The translations under genes were made by a program, and so were the position numbers. Under the pieces are notes generated by a model that was not told the DNA's origin, did not search any database, and saw only the letters and a program-made list of their open reading frames with translations. Below are positions 42,884 to 53,872 of a stretch of DNA of 64,000 bases, one piece after another; position 1 is the first letter of the stretch; each line of letters opens with the position of its first letter. Origin of the DNA: Pyropia yezoensis (Eukaryota > Rhodophyta > Bangiophyceae > Bangiales > Bangiaceae); NCBI GenBank assembly GCA_009829735.1, contig CM020619.1, positions 14,313,777-14,377,776 of the forward strand. Direction: 5' to 3'.

Positions 42884-45037
42884 TATGCTGACAGAAGGAT
42901 CATAGAGGTCCTTGCGAACTAATGAGGTCCTTGGGTCTCCTGGTTTGTGTACCGCTCTGAGGGACACCCTGAGTGGACCAGATGCTGACGAACCTGAAAT
43001 GGGGCCTTTCTTTTCGCATTGATTTGCACTGCTCGGGGGCTGATTCGGGCCCATGTGCTAACTGAGGCTTGGCAGGGGGGTAGTCGAGATAGGGGAGCTT
43101 CGCGGGGACAGCTGGAGGGCACTTTTTTCAGATTCTTTTTTCGCTCGCGAGACCTCGTGTATAAAATGGTCTCGCGAGAGGAAATAGTTCCAACCAATGC
43201 GCTCGTGTGATTGTTCGATGAGCAAGACTGGTGCTCATGCGTTAGTCATGCTTCGAGACCGTTAGCGTGCGCCCCGACGGTCCCCGATGAGGAAGCGGAG
43301 AGCGCCTCTCTCGCCTTCTGGTTCCCTCTCATCGTCCTGCCCCTCCCGCCAGCCAGTGCCAAGCAACCCCTTCCACCCTTTCCTCCCGCCTGGCACGACT
43401 GGTCCATTGTTGGCGACTTAGGTGGTGCCAGCCTCGGTGCATCCAACGTGGCTCGGGGGATGGGGGGACGGGGTAACCAGGGAGAAGGTGCCGCCAGCCT
43501 CAACGTCAGATGAGCTGTGGTGAGCGTGCCAGGGTGAGGAAATTGCACCCTGGGCGTGTGGGCGAGGCGGGGGGAGGGGGATGATAATGGGAGGCAGACG
43601 GGAGGGAAAAAAAAAAAAAGCGGAACGCGACGGTCTGCTTGGCTCTTGTGGTCTAGGGCCGGGGCGCAAAAGAAAATAGGGAAAACAAGCGCCTGTTCTC
43701 TTTTGCGCGGGGGTGCGAGAGAGGGGGTAGTCTGCATGTATTGTGCGTTGCTCCGCCGCGCCCCACACTCCCGCCACCGATTTCCTGCACGAGACATTCT
43801 GGGATACCTTGCCTGGCTATGACATCGTCGACAAGGCACCCATGACCGCCCTCCTTTACTATAGGAAAACAATCGTGCCGACGCCGGCGATTCACCCAGC
43901 GCTGGCGGCATCAGCGCCCCTAACAACCCCACCAGCAACACCGCCACCACCTACGCTTCCCATCCCGTCACATAAATCACACCGCCCACGACCCCCCCCC
44001 CCCACATACTGCCAACCTCTCCCCCCCTCTCCCAAACACGTGGCCGACCCCACCGTCAGAAAAAGCTCTCCGTCTCCACCGCCAGCAACGCAAGCCCCCC
44101 ACTCCACAGCCAAAGCTACGAACACCCCCGTCGCCACGGATAACCCCGTCGCCACGGCCACCCCCGTCGCCACGGCCACCCCCGTCGCCGCCACCACGCC
44201 CGTCGCCACCGCCGTCGCCACCACCACGGCCGTCGCCACCGACGCCGCCGCCGCCGCCGTCGCCCCCGCCACCCCGTCGCCACCGCCACCCCAGTCGCCA
44301 CCGCCGTCGCCTCCGCCACGGCCGTCGCCCCCACCACCGCGTCGCCACCGCCATCGCCTCCGCCACGGCCGTCGCCCCCGCCACCGCGTCGCCACCGCGG
44401 TCGCCACCGGCACGGCCGTCGCCCCCGCCACCGCGTCGCCTGCGCCACCCTAGTCGCTACCATCGCCACCGCCACGGCCGTCGTCACCGACGCCGCCGCC
44501 GCCGCCGTCGCCACCGTCGCCACCGTCGCCACCGTCGCCACCGCCACCCCTGTCGTTACCGCCGTCGCCACCGCCACGGCCGTCGCCCCCGCCACCGCGT
44601 CGCCACCGCCGCCCCAGGCGCTACCGTCGCCACCGCCACGGACGTCTCCACCGACGCCGCCGCCGCCACTGCCACCTCCGTCGCCACCGTCGCCACCGTC
44701 GCCGACGTCGCCGACGCCGACCGCAGCACCGGCGACACCCCTGGCGTGGCCACCGCGGCGGCCGTCAAAACCCTGCACACTTTCCCAAAAGCCTGACTAA
44801 TGAGCATGCACACCACACCCGAAAGGAGCCCACCATCAAGCAGGACCAGTCCATTACACCGGGGCAAATTCCCAAGGCACCTGATTGGCCGAGGGGTGTG
44901 GCCCGAACAACGCCGGAGAAGAAAGAAAATAAAGCTCGATGTATCTTTTTTGTGCAACGTACCATATGGCCTGCAAAGCCACAAGAATATGTATTAAACA
45001 GAATTTGACATTTTCAAGAAGTTGTATGAATCAAGTT

Positions 45038-45137
45038 GGGTTTGTAGCTCAGTGGTAGAGTGCTCGCTTAGCATCGAAATGCAGGCCTGCGAGAGGTCCG
45101 GGGATCGATCGTTCCTTCGATGTCCCCCGCTGATCCA
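45038..45137 (+). tRNA. tRNA-Ala(AGC) with two putative introns, copy 3
   Basis: Identical to copies 1 and 2 over 100 nt; located in unit 3. Confidence 0.8.
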
Positions 45138-45144
45138 GCATTCG

Positions 45145-45148
45145 TTTT
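45145..45148 (+). terminator. RNA polymerase III T-run after tRNA copy 3
   Basis: Four T residues, as in copy 2. Confidence 0.65.
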
Positions 45149-45457
45149 GTCCTGTGAACGTCAACACCAGTAATCTGTATCCAGCGTTGCTTTTGCCCCG
45201 TGACCGTCGACAACGGTAATCTGTATTCAGCATTGCTTTTGGTTGAACGACGGAATGAACCTTGGGGGTGCGTAAAAGAATATGTAAAAAAGCGAAAGGG
45301 AAGAGCCCACGCTGAAGAATTAACAAGGGTTACCCGGCTGTAAACAAGCACTTTGTCGTGACAGACGCGTCCGTATCAGGCCTGAGCGGCACATTCTAAT
45401 GGAAAGTACACCATGCAAACGCTCTCACATATCTGCGTACCTCTATGTACATACATA

Positions 45458-46770
45458 TAGTACGATGCAGAAAAGAGATACTCGGAGCGTTCTTTTCTCA
45501 TTCCTCCAAGAACCTTCGGGCCACAGGCCTGAGTCAATCAGGTGCCTTGACGGTATGCCCAGGTGTAATGGGCCCCGCATGAGCGGTGGTGGGTCCCTTT
45601 CGGGAAACCCTGCCAGCGTGCTCATCAAGTTGGACAGCGGGAGGGGGGTACACGCGGTGGGGTAGGCCACGACACGGGGGGTCGGGCCGATGCCGCGGGC
45701 AGCGTCGACGACGGCGGGCACAGCGACGCCGACGACGACGACGACGATGATGGCGACGACGGCGGCAGCAGCAGCAGCGACGGTTGCCATGGCGGACGCG
45801 GCGCCGGCGGCGGTGGCGTCGGCGGCGGCGGTGGCGGCGGCCGCTGCGGCGGCGGCGGCAATGTCGGCGGCGGCGGCGACGTCGGCGGCGATGGCGGCGG
45901 CGGCGGTGGCGGCGGCGACGACGAGTCTTGGGAGGGGGAGAGGGGAGATGGCGGCGGCGACGTCAGCGGCGGCGGCGAAATGGATGGCAGCGGGGATGAC
46001 GGCGTGTTGGGGGGGGGGGGGGGGGGGCGCTCGGCGACGTCAGCGACGGCGGCGGCATCGACGGCAGCAGCGACGACGGCGTATTGGGGAAGGAAGGGGG
46101 AAGGGGGCGGTGGTGGCGATGACGGCGGCGGCGGGGACGGCGACGACGCTGGTGGCGTCGGCTGCTGTGGCGGCCTGCCCGGCGGCCGAGGCGGAGGTGG
46201 TGGCCACCCTGCCTGTGCCGGTGCCCACGGTGGCGGCGACCCCTCGCGCCTCGGTGCCCATGGTGGCGGCCACCGTGGCCGACGAGGCGGCCATGGTGAC
46301 CGCGGCTGGAGCGGCGGTGATGGCTACGAATTTTGGGGGGAGAGAGGGGCAGAGGTTGACAGTCTTTTTCGTTTGGGGGTAGGGGGGGGCGCCTGGTGGC
46401 GGCGGCGAGGATGGTTTTTGATCGAGGGAGGGTGCCCGCGATAGCGACACGCGCTGTTCAATGGCGGTTGCGTTGATAGCTGTTGTTTGTACATATGTGG
46501 AAAGGGGTGGGCGACGGCGTCGATGGTGGCGGTGGTACTGGCGCTGCCGGCGCTGATTTTGTTGTTGTAGGGGGGGCAGGACTGCCCCTGCCGAGCTCAG
46601 TGTGGCTGCGAGGCGGACGCGGAGGCTCTCCTGGGAAAGCGGAAGCTGTTTGGCTTGGCTGAGCACTTGGCCGTGTGCGGGTGAGACGAGGGGATGTCCG
46701 TTATGGCCGGTCTCCTGGGCGGGCCCGTGCCGAGAAGAACCTCTATGTATCTTTGTTGTGTAACGCGCCA
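45458..46770 (+). mobile_element. Array unit 4: internally deleted 1.3-kb element at the right edge
   Basis: It starts with the same left terminus and is near-identical to the other units to about 46225. It then continues in diverged form, skips large internal blocks and ends with the right-type terminus TGTGTAACGCGCCA at 46770, followed by TA. It is thus a short element with both termini present, and it sits against the original flank. It lacks the 647-bp MITE and so preserves that element's empty target site. Confidence 0.75.
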
Positions 46771-46943
46771 TACAGAAGTATCTCAAACCCCTTCGTCTGT
46801 ACGACCTTGCGAATCCCGCACAGTTGCTGCAACCTTTTTGTGACAGTCACCACCAGCTTGGGCGCTACTGATAGATTCGGATTCAGCGCGCGTACAAAGG
46901 GTGTGTGTTTTTCCAGCCCCACAAAGGTACCACGCAGCGTACC
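46746..46943 (-). pseudogene. Gene remnant cut by the array's right edge
   Basis: Between a TAG just upstream (46944-46946) and a TAG inside the element terminus, the minus strand encodes about 65 residues of natural-looking protein. It includes GTFVGLEKHTPFVRALNPN and KLVVTVTKRLQQLCGIRKVV. The last residues (LHNKDT) come from the transposon terminus, so the element cut this frame at the TA at 46771-46772. There is no ATG start. The family is unknown; a decayed transposon protein and a broken host gene are both possible. Confidence 0.35.
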
Positions 46944-47021
46944 CTATTTGCTCCTTTCACAGTACTCGCCGGATGAGATGACGGGTCACCTCTTTCTGAA
47001 TGGACAGGGCGCCCAGCCGGG

Positions 47022-47885
47022 ATGACGGGACAGTCTGCGGCGGCCGCCGGCGCCCCCGCCCCCGGCTCACACCACGGCCCAATTCCCCATTCCCGGAGAA
47101 ACCTACTCGGCCAGGTGGACTACGTATTGCAACCAAACATCCCCAAGTCGATCCTACATACTACCGCGGTGTGCTTGGTGAAGGGCTCCGCCGACGCCGT
47201 TGGGGCTATGCACGTGATCAATCCAACAACGGACGCCCTCGCCCGCGCACCCCCGACAGCGGTGACTGCGCATGCCTCGTCCGGCAGCGCCTGTACCGTA
47301 CAACAGATCCCACGTTCTGAATGTGAAATTGACATTCAATGCGTACATGATCAATTACTTCGGACGTCGAAGCACTTCATGCAATACGCATGCACATTGG
47401 GTCAGTCGTTTGCCCAGAGCGGGCGCCGAGCCAGTCCCGGACGCATCGGGCGGTGGCGGTACGGCCGCCGTACCAAATATCCGGTACGCACCCTCTCCCA
47501 ATCCGTCTGCACCTCCCCCCCCCCCTCGTTTTGCTCACGTACGTGGTCTGAGGGCGTTCCCGTCCTTCGCCGCGGATCCCAGGCGCCCGGCCGCGTACCA
47601 CTGCAGTTGGCTCGCAGCAGCGGCTGTTCCTCAACCCCTTTGACCACTCCTTCCTCCCGCCAGACCCCCCCCCCCCCCTCGAGCTCGCTCGAAGGCAGTT
47701 CTCCTGCCGTCGATTTTTTTTGGTGGCCGCGCCCGTTTGGCAACGCCACCCCCTCAGCGTCGGCGGCCCTGCAGCGAGCCGGTCGTCGCCAACCGGATGG
47801 GCCGCGCGACCAAACCTCTTTGGACACGAACGGCCCCCCATGTCCTCCACCCTCCCCCTGGAGCCGCTTCCTCCAACCCCTGTGA
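47022..47885 (+). CDS. Hypothetical protein, 287 residues
   Basis: The frame runs from the ATG at 47022 to TGA 47883-47885. The N-terminal 130 residues look like folded protein (QVDYVLQPNIPKSILHTTAV, then CEIDIQCVHDQLLRTSKHFM). The rest is Ser/Pro/Arg-rich with C runs. Base composition in the first half is much lower in GC than the certain genes, so an unbroken frame of this length is less likely by chance. No domain, signal peptide or membrane segment is recognised. The minus strand is also open over part of the region, and a frame break in the second half is possible. It starts about 250 bp after the repeat array. Confidence 0.4.
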   Translation: MTGQSAAAAGAPAPGSHHGPIPHSRRNLLGQVDYVLQPNIPKSILHTTAVCLVKGSADAVGAMHVINPTTDALARAPPTAVTAHASSGSACTVQQIPRSECEIDIQCVHDQLLRTSKHFMQYACTLGQSFAQSGRRASPGRIGRWRYGRRTKYPVRTLSQSVCTSPPPSFCSRTWSEGVPVLRRGSQAPGRVPLQLARSSGCSSTPLTTPSSRQTPPPPSSSLEGSSPAVDFFWWPRPFGNATPSASAALQRAGRRQPDGPRDQTSLDTNGPPCPPPSPWSRFLQPL

Positions 47886-49082
47886 CCCCCGCACAACCAG
47901 AACGCCCTAGTGACGGCGGCTGGCGGGTCAGCCGCCGCCGTCGCCGCCTTGCCGACCACCAAAGCGGGTCGGGTGCCGCCGCTTCCCGCCCGCACTTGCG
48001 GCGCAACCCATTCACACACGTCGTGCTGTCCCGCTTCCGCTTCCCGCCGGCCGCTCTTGTGCCGGCGGCCCTCCGCCCCGCCTTGTGCGCGACACCGCCC
48101 GCGTGCTGCGGCCTCTCCCGCGTCCGCCCCTCCCAGCGCGGGGAGACCACGTCACCTGAAATTTATGTTGGGGGACTGGCAGTGGGGACTGGGAAAGGGG
48201 GGGGGGAAGGGGCGGCAGGGGGGGGGGCGCGATGACGCGGGGGGGCGCGTTCCACCACTGGCCGGCAGCTCGTGGGCGTTTTTGCACTCGAGACGCTGCG
48301 TGTAGCAACGCAGAACGAGGCGCGGGTGGGGTAGCGGCCGGGGCGCTGTCTCTTGCGACGCTGGTGGTAGACCATCACGACTCCTTCTGCCGCAACTCGG
48401 CCCGCTACCTGCCACTTATCCGCCTCCCGCCCTGTGCCCCCGTTCTGGTACATAGTGTCGAGGACAGAGTCTACGGGGTTTACCGCATGTGCAGTCCACC
48501 CTCCTTACCTCTGCCCTCCCACACCCATCCCTCACGTTCTCTTCCCCAGGACGCCACCACATGCCGCGCTTTGCAAAAGGGCGGCGGCGCTCGCCCCAGA
48601 TGAGAATTCTTTTTTTGTTTTTCTTTTTCTTGTCCTTGTCCGGACCTGGGCGACTGGGAGCCGTACAATCCCTGCCTCCCCCCCCATCCCACCCCCCCGA
48701 CCTCTCCGTTGGGCGGTACGGTGGCTTTCACGGTGGGCCGCCCCTTTCAGAGGCGAGGGAGGCGGGGAGAGAGAGCGGCGCCGGGGGGGTGTGTCGGACT
48801 CCAACGTCGACGGCTGAGAGGGCGCGACAGCGAGGGGGGCGACGACCACGACCACCACCTTGCTGGACGAATTATCTCTGATCTCTTCCCCTCCCCTTCC
48901 CTCGTCTCTCTATGGTATGCTGTAGTTTCTTTCCTTTTTCGTGTCCGTGTGTGTGTCGCGCCATCCCGGGTGGCAGCCGCTGATGGGCCACCACCCCGGG
49001 GCGGGGGGGGACGCGAGCCAAGCTGGACCCGACACTCCCGCCACACCGCCGTGACCCGCCTACCGCCGCTGCCGGGCGGTGG

Positions 49083-49171
49083 CCATGACGGTGGCGGTGG
49101 TGGCGGTGGTGGCGGCGGCGGTGGCAGGTGGCGGTGGCGGTGGCGGTGGCGGTGGCGGTGGCGGTGGCGGG
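49083..49171 (+). repeat. GGTGGC hexamer microsatellite
   Basis: About 14 imperfect copies of GGTGGC, with the purest part at about 49128-49170. Confidence 0.85.
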
Positions 49172-50421
49172 TGACAGGCCCACCCGCCCACCCCCCGGGC
49201 CACCCCCGATTTCTTTCATGCGAGTGGAAGCGTAAAGCGGGGGGTGCGTTTTGTTTCTTGGCGGCCGTCTCCTGCGGCGGCGGCGTGACGGGCGTGTGGT
49301 GACTGCAGGTGTCGTGGCGGCGGCACCTGCCGCTGGGGAGCGTCTACCAGACACACCCGACGCTCCTCCCGGCACACGCGGCTGCATGACAAAGAATGCA
49401 CGCGCCGGGGCAGCCCAGCCCGCTCAGCGGCGACGGCGGCACCGGGGGGGAGAGCGGGGTGGGCTGGTCTTGCCCGCGCGCGCTCGTGGCGAGGTTTGGC
49501 GCCAGGGTTAGGCGGATGCGGAGGGGAAGGCGAGGCCCACCGCCCACCGGTCCCGTGTGTCTCTTTTCTGTTGCACTCAGCTGCTCGCGCCTTCCGCCCC
49601 CGCGTTTGCTCACCCTCCAGCCTCCCCTCAAACGCGGACGCGCGTGCTCCGCCGGCCACCCCCTGTGGAAAGCCTCAGGCGGGCGGGGTACACACGGTAG
49701 CCCGCGCCAGTCGCGTTTGGGGTTGACCACCGGAAGCGTGACGCATTGGCGCGCGGCCACCGCCGGCGGCGCGGCGGGGGCAAGCGGCAGCGTGGCTGCG
49801 TGTGCTTCGTGCGGTCACGGCAAAGCGCAGGCTGCTGCGGCCCCCTCCACCCTGCGAGGTCCCCTCGTGCGCTTCCCCTGCCCACTCCCCAACGCCTCCT
49901 ACTCCAGTTCTGGGCCATGATTCCCCTCCTCCTCTCCCCAGTCGGTCCGCCTGTCGGCCCATCGTTCCGCACGGCGGCGGGTACCCCGGCACACCGACAC
50001 TGCCCATCCTGTGGCGCGCCCCTCACACCCGGCACCCGCACCGCCGGGCAAGGGAGGTGCATTCGAATGGCGCTGACGCCGAACCAGCACTCAACCGCCG
50101 CCCCGCCTCCTCTCTCACGCGGAACGCCGTCTCAGCTGCCGTCCCGATGACTCGGAACCAGCCGTCGTGCGCGTCTCCCCCCCCGCAAGGCGTTCTGATG
50201 CATTGGTCTGTGCGGCAAGGCCGCGCGGTGACGGGGGGGCGTCGGGACTTAGGACCGTGCTGGCCCCTCCTGTCGGGGCTGCCCCCACGGGCGGGGGGAG
50301 GGCACCCACCAGCCGCCAACCGCACGCGCGACCACCACCGCCACCTCCGCGGCGTGCGTGGGTGTGTCGGGCTCAGGCAACGCCCACCACTACACCGCCC
50401 TCCCCCCCGCCCCACCCCCAA

Positions 50422-50475
50422 CACCACACCACGCCACACCACACCACACCACACCACACCACTCCACACCACGCC
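50422..50475 (+). repeat. ACACC pentamer microsatellite
   Basis: About 10 copies of CACAC/ACACC with scattered substitutions (CACGCC, CACTCC). Confidence 0.85.
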
Positions 50476-51065
50476 CCCCCCTGGTAGGAGGGGTCGTGGA
50501 CGCCGCCGGTGCACTCGGCCAAGCTGACGCGGCAGCACCCGCCGGACCGAACGGCGCGTGCGTTTCCTCGGTGGGCCCTGCGGCCTCGTTCCCACCCGCC
50601 CCCTCCCTACCACCCCTCTGGGGGTAGCCCTGATGCGCTTGGCGTAGTGTCGCGCGCATTGGGGGGCGGGGGGGGGGGGAAGAGACGCAGAGCAGAGGGT
50701 CGTCCGCGGAAGCACGCTGACGGGGTCGATTGAGCCTTTGCGGGGCTGGAAGGACCGCTGGCGTGGGGCCCAGTGGGCCGGGAGGGGGCGGTGTGGGGTG
50801 GTGCGGGCGTGGCCAGCCCCTCCCCCAGCGCGCGTGCACCTCGCAGCGCCCCTCCCCGCGCGACAGTGTCCCTTGGCGGTGGGCGGTGGGAGGGCGGCGC
50901 GGGAGGGGGGAGGTGTGGACGGTGGTGCGGCCCCACCTGGAGCCGGCGCACCGGCGGGCGGATCGTGCCCTCCGTCGACACGTACAAGAGGGGAGAACGT
51001 GGGGCGTGAAGCGTAGGGACTACAGTCCGCGCACGCTCATCCGCCTTTCCATTGAACACCCCGCT

Positions 51066-51133
51066 CACACAGACACACATCCGCCCACACACACACTGCA
51101 CACTCACACACTGCACACACACACACACACACG
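51066..51133 (+). repeat. CA-rich microsatellite
   Basis: Imperfect CA repeats with two ACTGCACAC-type interruptions, ending in a purer (CA) run at about 51113-51132. Confidence 0.85.
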
Positions 51134-51323
51134 ACTACCCCCTCTTTCGTACCAATAAGCACCTACTGCCTCCCTTCCCGTCCCCATAGGCTCGCACCAG
51201 CTGACGTTCATCCCTCACGCATCCCCCCACGAGTCGCCCGTCCTCTTCCCCGTCCCACGCTTCCCCCTCCAATCTTGATCCGCCAACCTCTTTCTTCCCA
51301 AGTCTCACGACCCCGGGCGCGGG

Positions 51324-51417
51324 ATGGACCATGGCGGCGGCGACACTGCCGGGCCGCCCGCCGCGGCGGCCGTGCCGCCCATCATGCCACCCGTCCGCCG
51401 CGGCGGCGGCGGCAGAG

Positions 51418-51463
<46 letters not shown>

Positions 51464-52480
51464 GCCCCGCGGCCGTTCATGGCAGGAGGCGGCCGCTATG
51501 GCAACGGCGGCTTCCGCTTCGGCGGCCGCCGTGAAGGGCGGCGGCACGGCCGCGGCGGCGGCAGCCGCCGCAGCCACCGCCGCGGTGGCCGACACCGTCG
51601 CGACCAAAGAGGCGGTCGCCGGCGGGAGTGGCAACGGTGGCCGCTACGGCGGCGGCGTCACCGCCGGTGGCGGGTGGGACCACCGGGGCCGCCAGCCGCA
51701 GACGACCCCTCCCCCGTCGGCGGGGTGGGCGTCCATGGTGCTTCCAGGCGGGCGGCTGCCGCCCTTTCAAGAGCTCTTCCCGGCCGACGGTGCCGCCGCG
51801 GCGGCGGCGGGTCGTGCCAAGCGGGAGCGCCCCGTCTGGGAGCAGGACAAGGGGGGGGGGGAAGAGGCGGGCGATGCGGAGATGGAGGGGGAGGTCAAGG
51901 GGGGGCGCCCCGGCGGCGCCCCGCTTAGTGGCCCGCCGGCAGCCGACGTCGGGCGGGCGTCCAAGCGCCGAACCTGGGCGTCGGGAGGTCGCTGGCCGGG
52001 CGGCCGCGGCGTCGGCGGGTGCCCCGATGGGGGCGGCTCGTCGGGGTGGGTGTTTGTGCCTGCCCCCGCCTTTTTGTCCCCAACCACCGACGGCGGGGGC
52101 TCCCCGTGGGGAGCCTCCCCCGTTGCCGCGACGGCCGCCACCCCGGTGGGCCCCCCCGGCCGCAGTGGCTCGCCAGTCACGGCGGCGGTGGCAGCGGCGG
52201 CGGCGGTGACGGCCGCCGCCGCCGCCGCCACGTCGACTGGCGCAACCACCCCCCCGGGGCGGCGGTGGGGGGCGACTCGCGGCGCGGGGGCGGCCTCCCA
52301 ACCCCGCGAGGCGGTGTCGACCAGCCCCCCGTCGGTGGGCCAGCGGCTGCAGTACTGGTCGACGGTGCTGGCCGAGACGTCGGCGGGCGCCGCCGCCGGT
52401 GGCCTGGAAGGGGGCTCCTCCCCGGTGGAGCCGTCCCCGTCGACGGCCGACGGCAACGGCGGGTGGCGTGGGTGGCCGCC

Positions 52481-52526
<46 letters not shown>

Positions 52527-53872
52527 TCCCCAACCGGCTCGGCCGGCCGCGTCGGCGCCACCGCGCCCGCAGGGGAGCCCCGCACGCTCGCCGCACCCAT
52601 TGCGGTCGGCGGCGAGTGGCGGCTGCTCCGTGGCGTCGCCCACGGGGACGGCAGCGGGGATCGCAGCGGTGGCGGCAGCAGCGCCGACGGCGGCGCCGGC
52701 GACGGCGGCCGCCGGGGCCTCCACGGGGGGGCGGGGGGGGATGCCGGCGGGCACGAGCGGTCGTTTGGCCTCAAGGCGCGCATCTTGGACCGGTCGGGTG
52801 GGGCGGCGGGCGCCGACGCGGTCGCCCTCGGCCGGCTGCCCCTGCCCGTCTACACGCCCCGCGGGGGCGACGCGTCGCCCACCGGCGGCGGCCGCGCCGC
52901 CCCCCTGCCGGCCGTGGCGGGGGTCAACCCGCCGGCGGCCGGCGGTGGTGGTGGCGCCGCCGCCGCCGCCGCACCCGCCGCACCCGCCGCTGCCGGCCGC
53001 CGGGGCCTCGCCGGCGGCGGCGGCGGCTGCAACGGCGCCTGCGCGGTGCGGTCGCCGACGGGGTCGTCGCAGGCCGTCTCTCGCGGCCGCCCGGCCGTCG
53101 GCTCCCCGGTCGGCCGCCACATCCGGCGGGTGGGGGTGCCCCCGCTTCTGGGGGGGGACTACCCACACACGAGCGGCGGCAGCGGCAGCGGCAGCGGCAG
53201 CGGCGGCAGCGGCAGCGGCAGCGGCAGCGGCGGCGGCATTGTCGCGTCGGGCGGCGGGGCGTTCGGCGGGAGCCCCGGCGGCACCGCCGCGCGCATGACG
53301 GCTGGTGGCGGTGACGGCGGCTGCGCGGCGGGCACGGCGGCCGTCGTCAGCGTCGGCAGGGCAAGGGGCGTCGGCGCCGCCGCCGCCGCCACCGCCGCGT
53401 CGGTCGCCGCCGCCTCTGCCGACGCCGCCGCCGCCGACGCTGCCGCCGCCGTCGCCGTCGCCGCCGCCTCTGCCGCCGCCGCCGCCCGGCGGCCGCGGCC
53501 GCTGGCACCGGCCCCCCCCATGTACGTGCGCCCCCCCCCCCCCCCCCCCGGGCGGGGGGCGTCGTGGGCGCCCCCCCCCCCCCCCCCGGGAGCTTGGAAG
53601 CGTACGCCACCGACCGCCCGTTTGCGTGTGCCATCTGCCCGATTGCCTTTAAGCGGCGGTACGACCTGCAGCAGCACCACCTGGCGGTCCACGAGAAGCG
53701 CCGGCCGTTTGCGTGCCCCGTGTGTGGGGCGGCGTTTAGCCACGCGGGGACGCGGTCCAAGCACGTGCGGACGGTGCACCACAAGGTCAAGCCCTTCCGC
53801 TGTGACGGGTGTGAGATGCGGTTTAGTGAGCGGGGGAACCTGTCCAAGCACCGCCAGCGGCTGCATGGGTAA
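51324..53872 (+). CDS. C2H2 zinc-finger protein with long low-complexity N-terminus, frame break at C tracts
   Basis: From the ATG at 51324 a single frame runs through about 735 codons of Gly/Ala/Pro/Ser-rich sequence, including a poly-Gly run (about residues 32-48) and a poly-SG run near 53170-53240. Three tandem C2H2 fingers then follow in a different frame, ending at TAA 53870-53872: CAIC...HHLAVH, CPVC...HVRTVH and CDGC...HRQRLH, each C-X2-C-X12-H-X4-H. The change of frame falls between two C homopolymers (about 53530-53587), so a miscounted C or a true slip is the likely cause; an intron is less likely. This is probably a nuclear DNA-binding regulator. Targets are unknown. Finger residues SERGNLSKH and SHAGTRSKH are intact, so the domain looks functional. 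Confidence 0.75.
53528..53587 (+). repeat. Paired poly-C tracts inside the zinc-finger gene
   Basis: Two C runs of 18 or so bases separated by GGGCGGGGGGCGTCGTGGGC. They encode Pro stretches in any frame, so slippage changes the frame without changing the local product much. Confidence 0.85.

Larger units (their letters stand above)
37217..45457 (+). repeat. Array unit 3 (8241 bp)
   Basis: Nearly identical to unit 2. Small differences include GGAGCAGG at about 39543 where unit 2 has GGGCAGG and unit 1 has GGGGCAGG. Confidence 0.85.
20670..46770. repeat. 26-kb tandem array of 8.24-kb transposon-and-tRNA units
   Basis: Four left boundaries, marked by the terminus TGGTACGATGCAG or TAGTACGATGCAG, occur at 20670, 28976, 37217 and 45458, giving spacings of 8306, 8241 and 8241 bp. 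High identity runs from about 21235 to 46225, about three unit lengths. The first 570 bp of copy 1 and the last 550 bp of copy 4 are diverged, as expected at the edges of a tandem amplification. Copies 2 and 3 are closest; differences are mostly homopolymer lengths plus a few substitutions. TA flanks both outer ends (20668-20669 and 46771-46772). No long conserved protein is encoded; each unit carries one tRNA-Ala gene. Confidence 0.9.
47886..51323. other. 3.4-kb intergenic region rich in simple sequence
   Basis: No convincing gene. Frames are open on both strands (for example an ATG frame at 49396-49920, 174 codons) but have shadow-like Arg/Pro/Ser composition. Pyrimidine-rich stretches are common and there are three microsatellites, listed separately. 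The last 200 bp before 51324 are CT-rich and probably contain the zinc-finger gene's promoter or leader. Confidence 0.4.

Noticed and set aside
46746-47335. Ty1/copia-like retrotransposon remnant on the minus strand
   Set aside because: FVGLE and FGCN resemble copia polyprotein words, but they occur in the wrong order along the strand and no reverse-transcriptase or RNase H motif is present.
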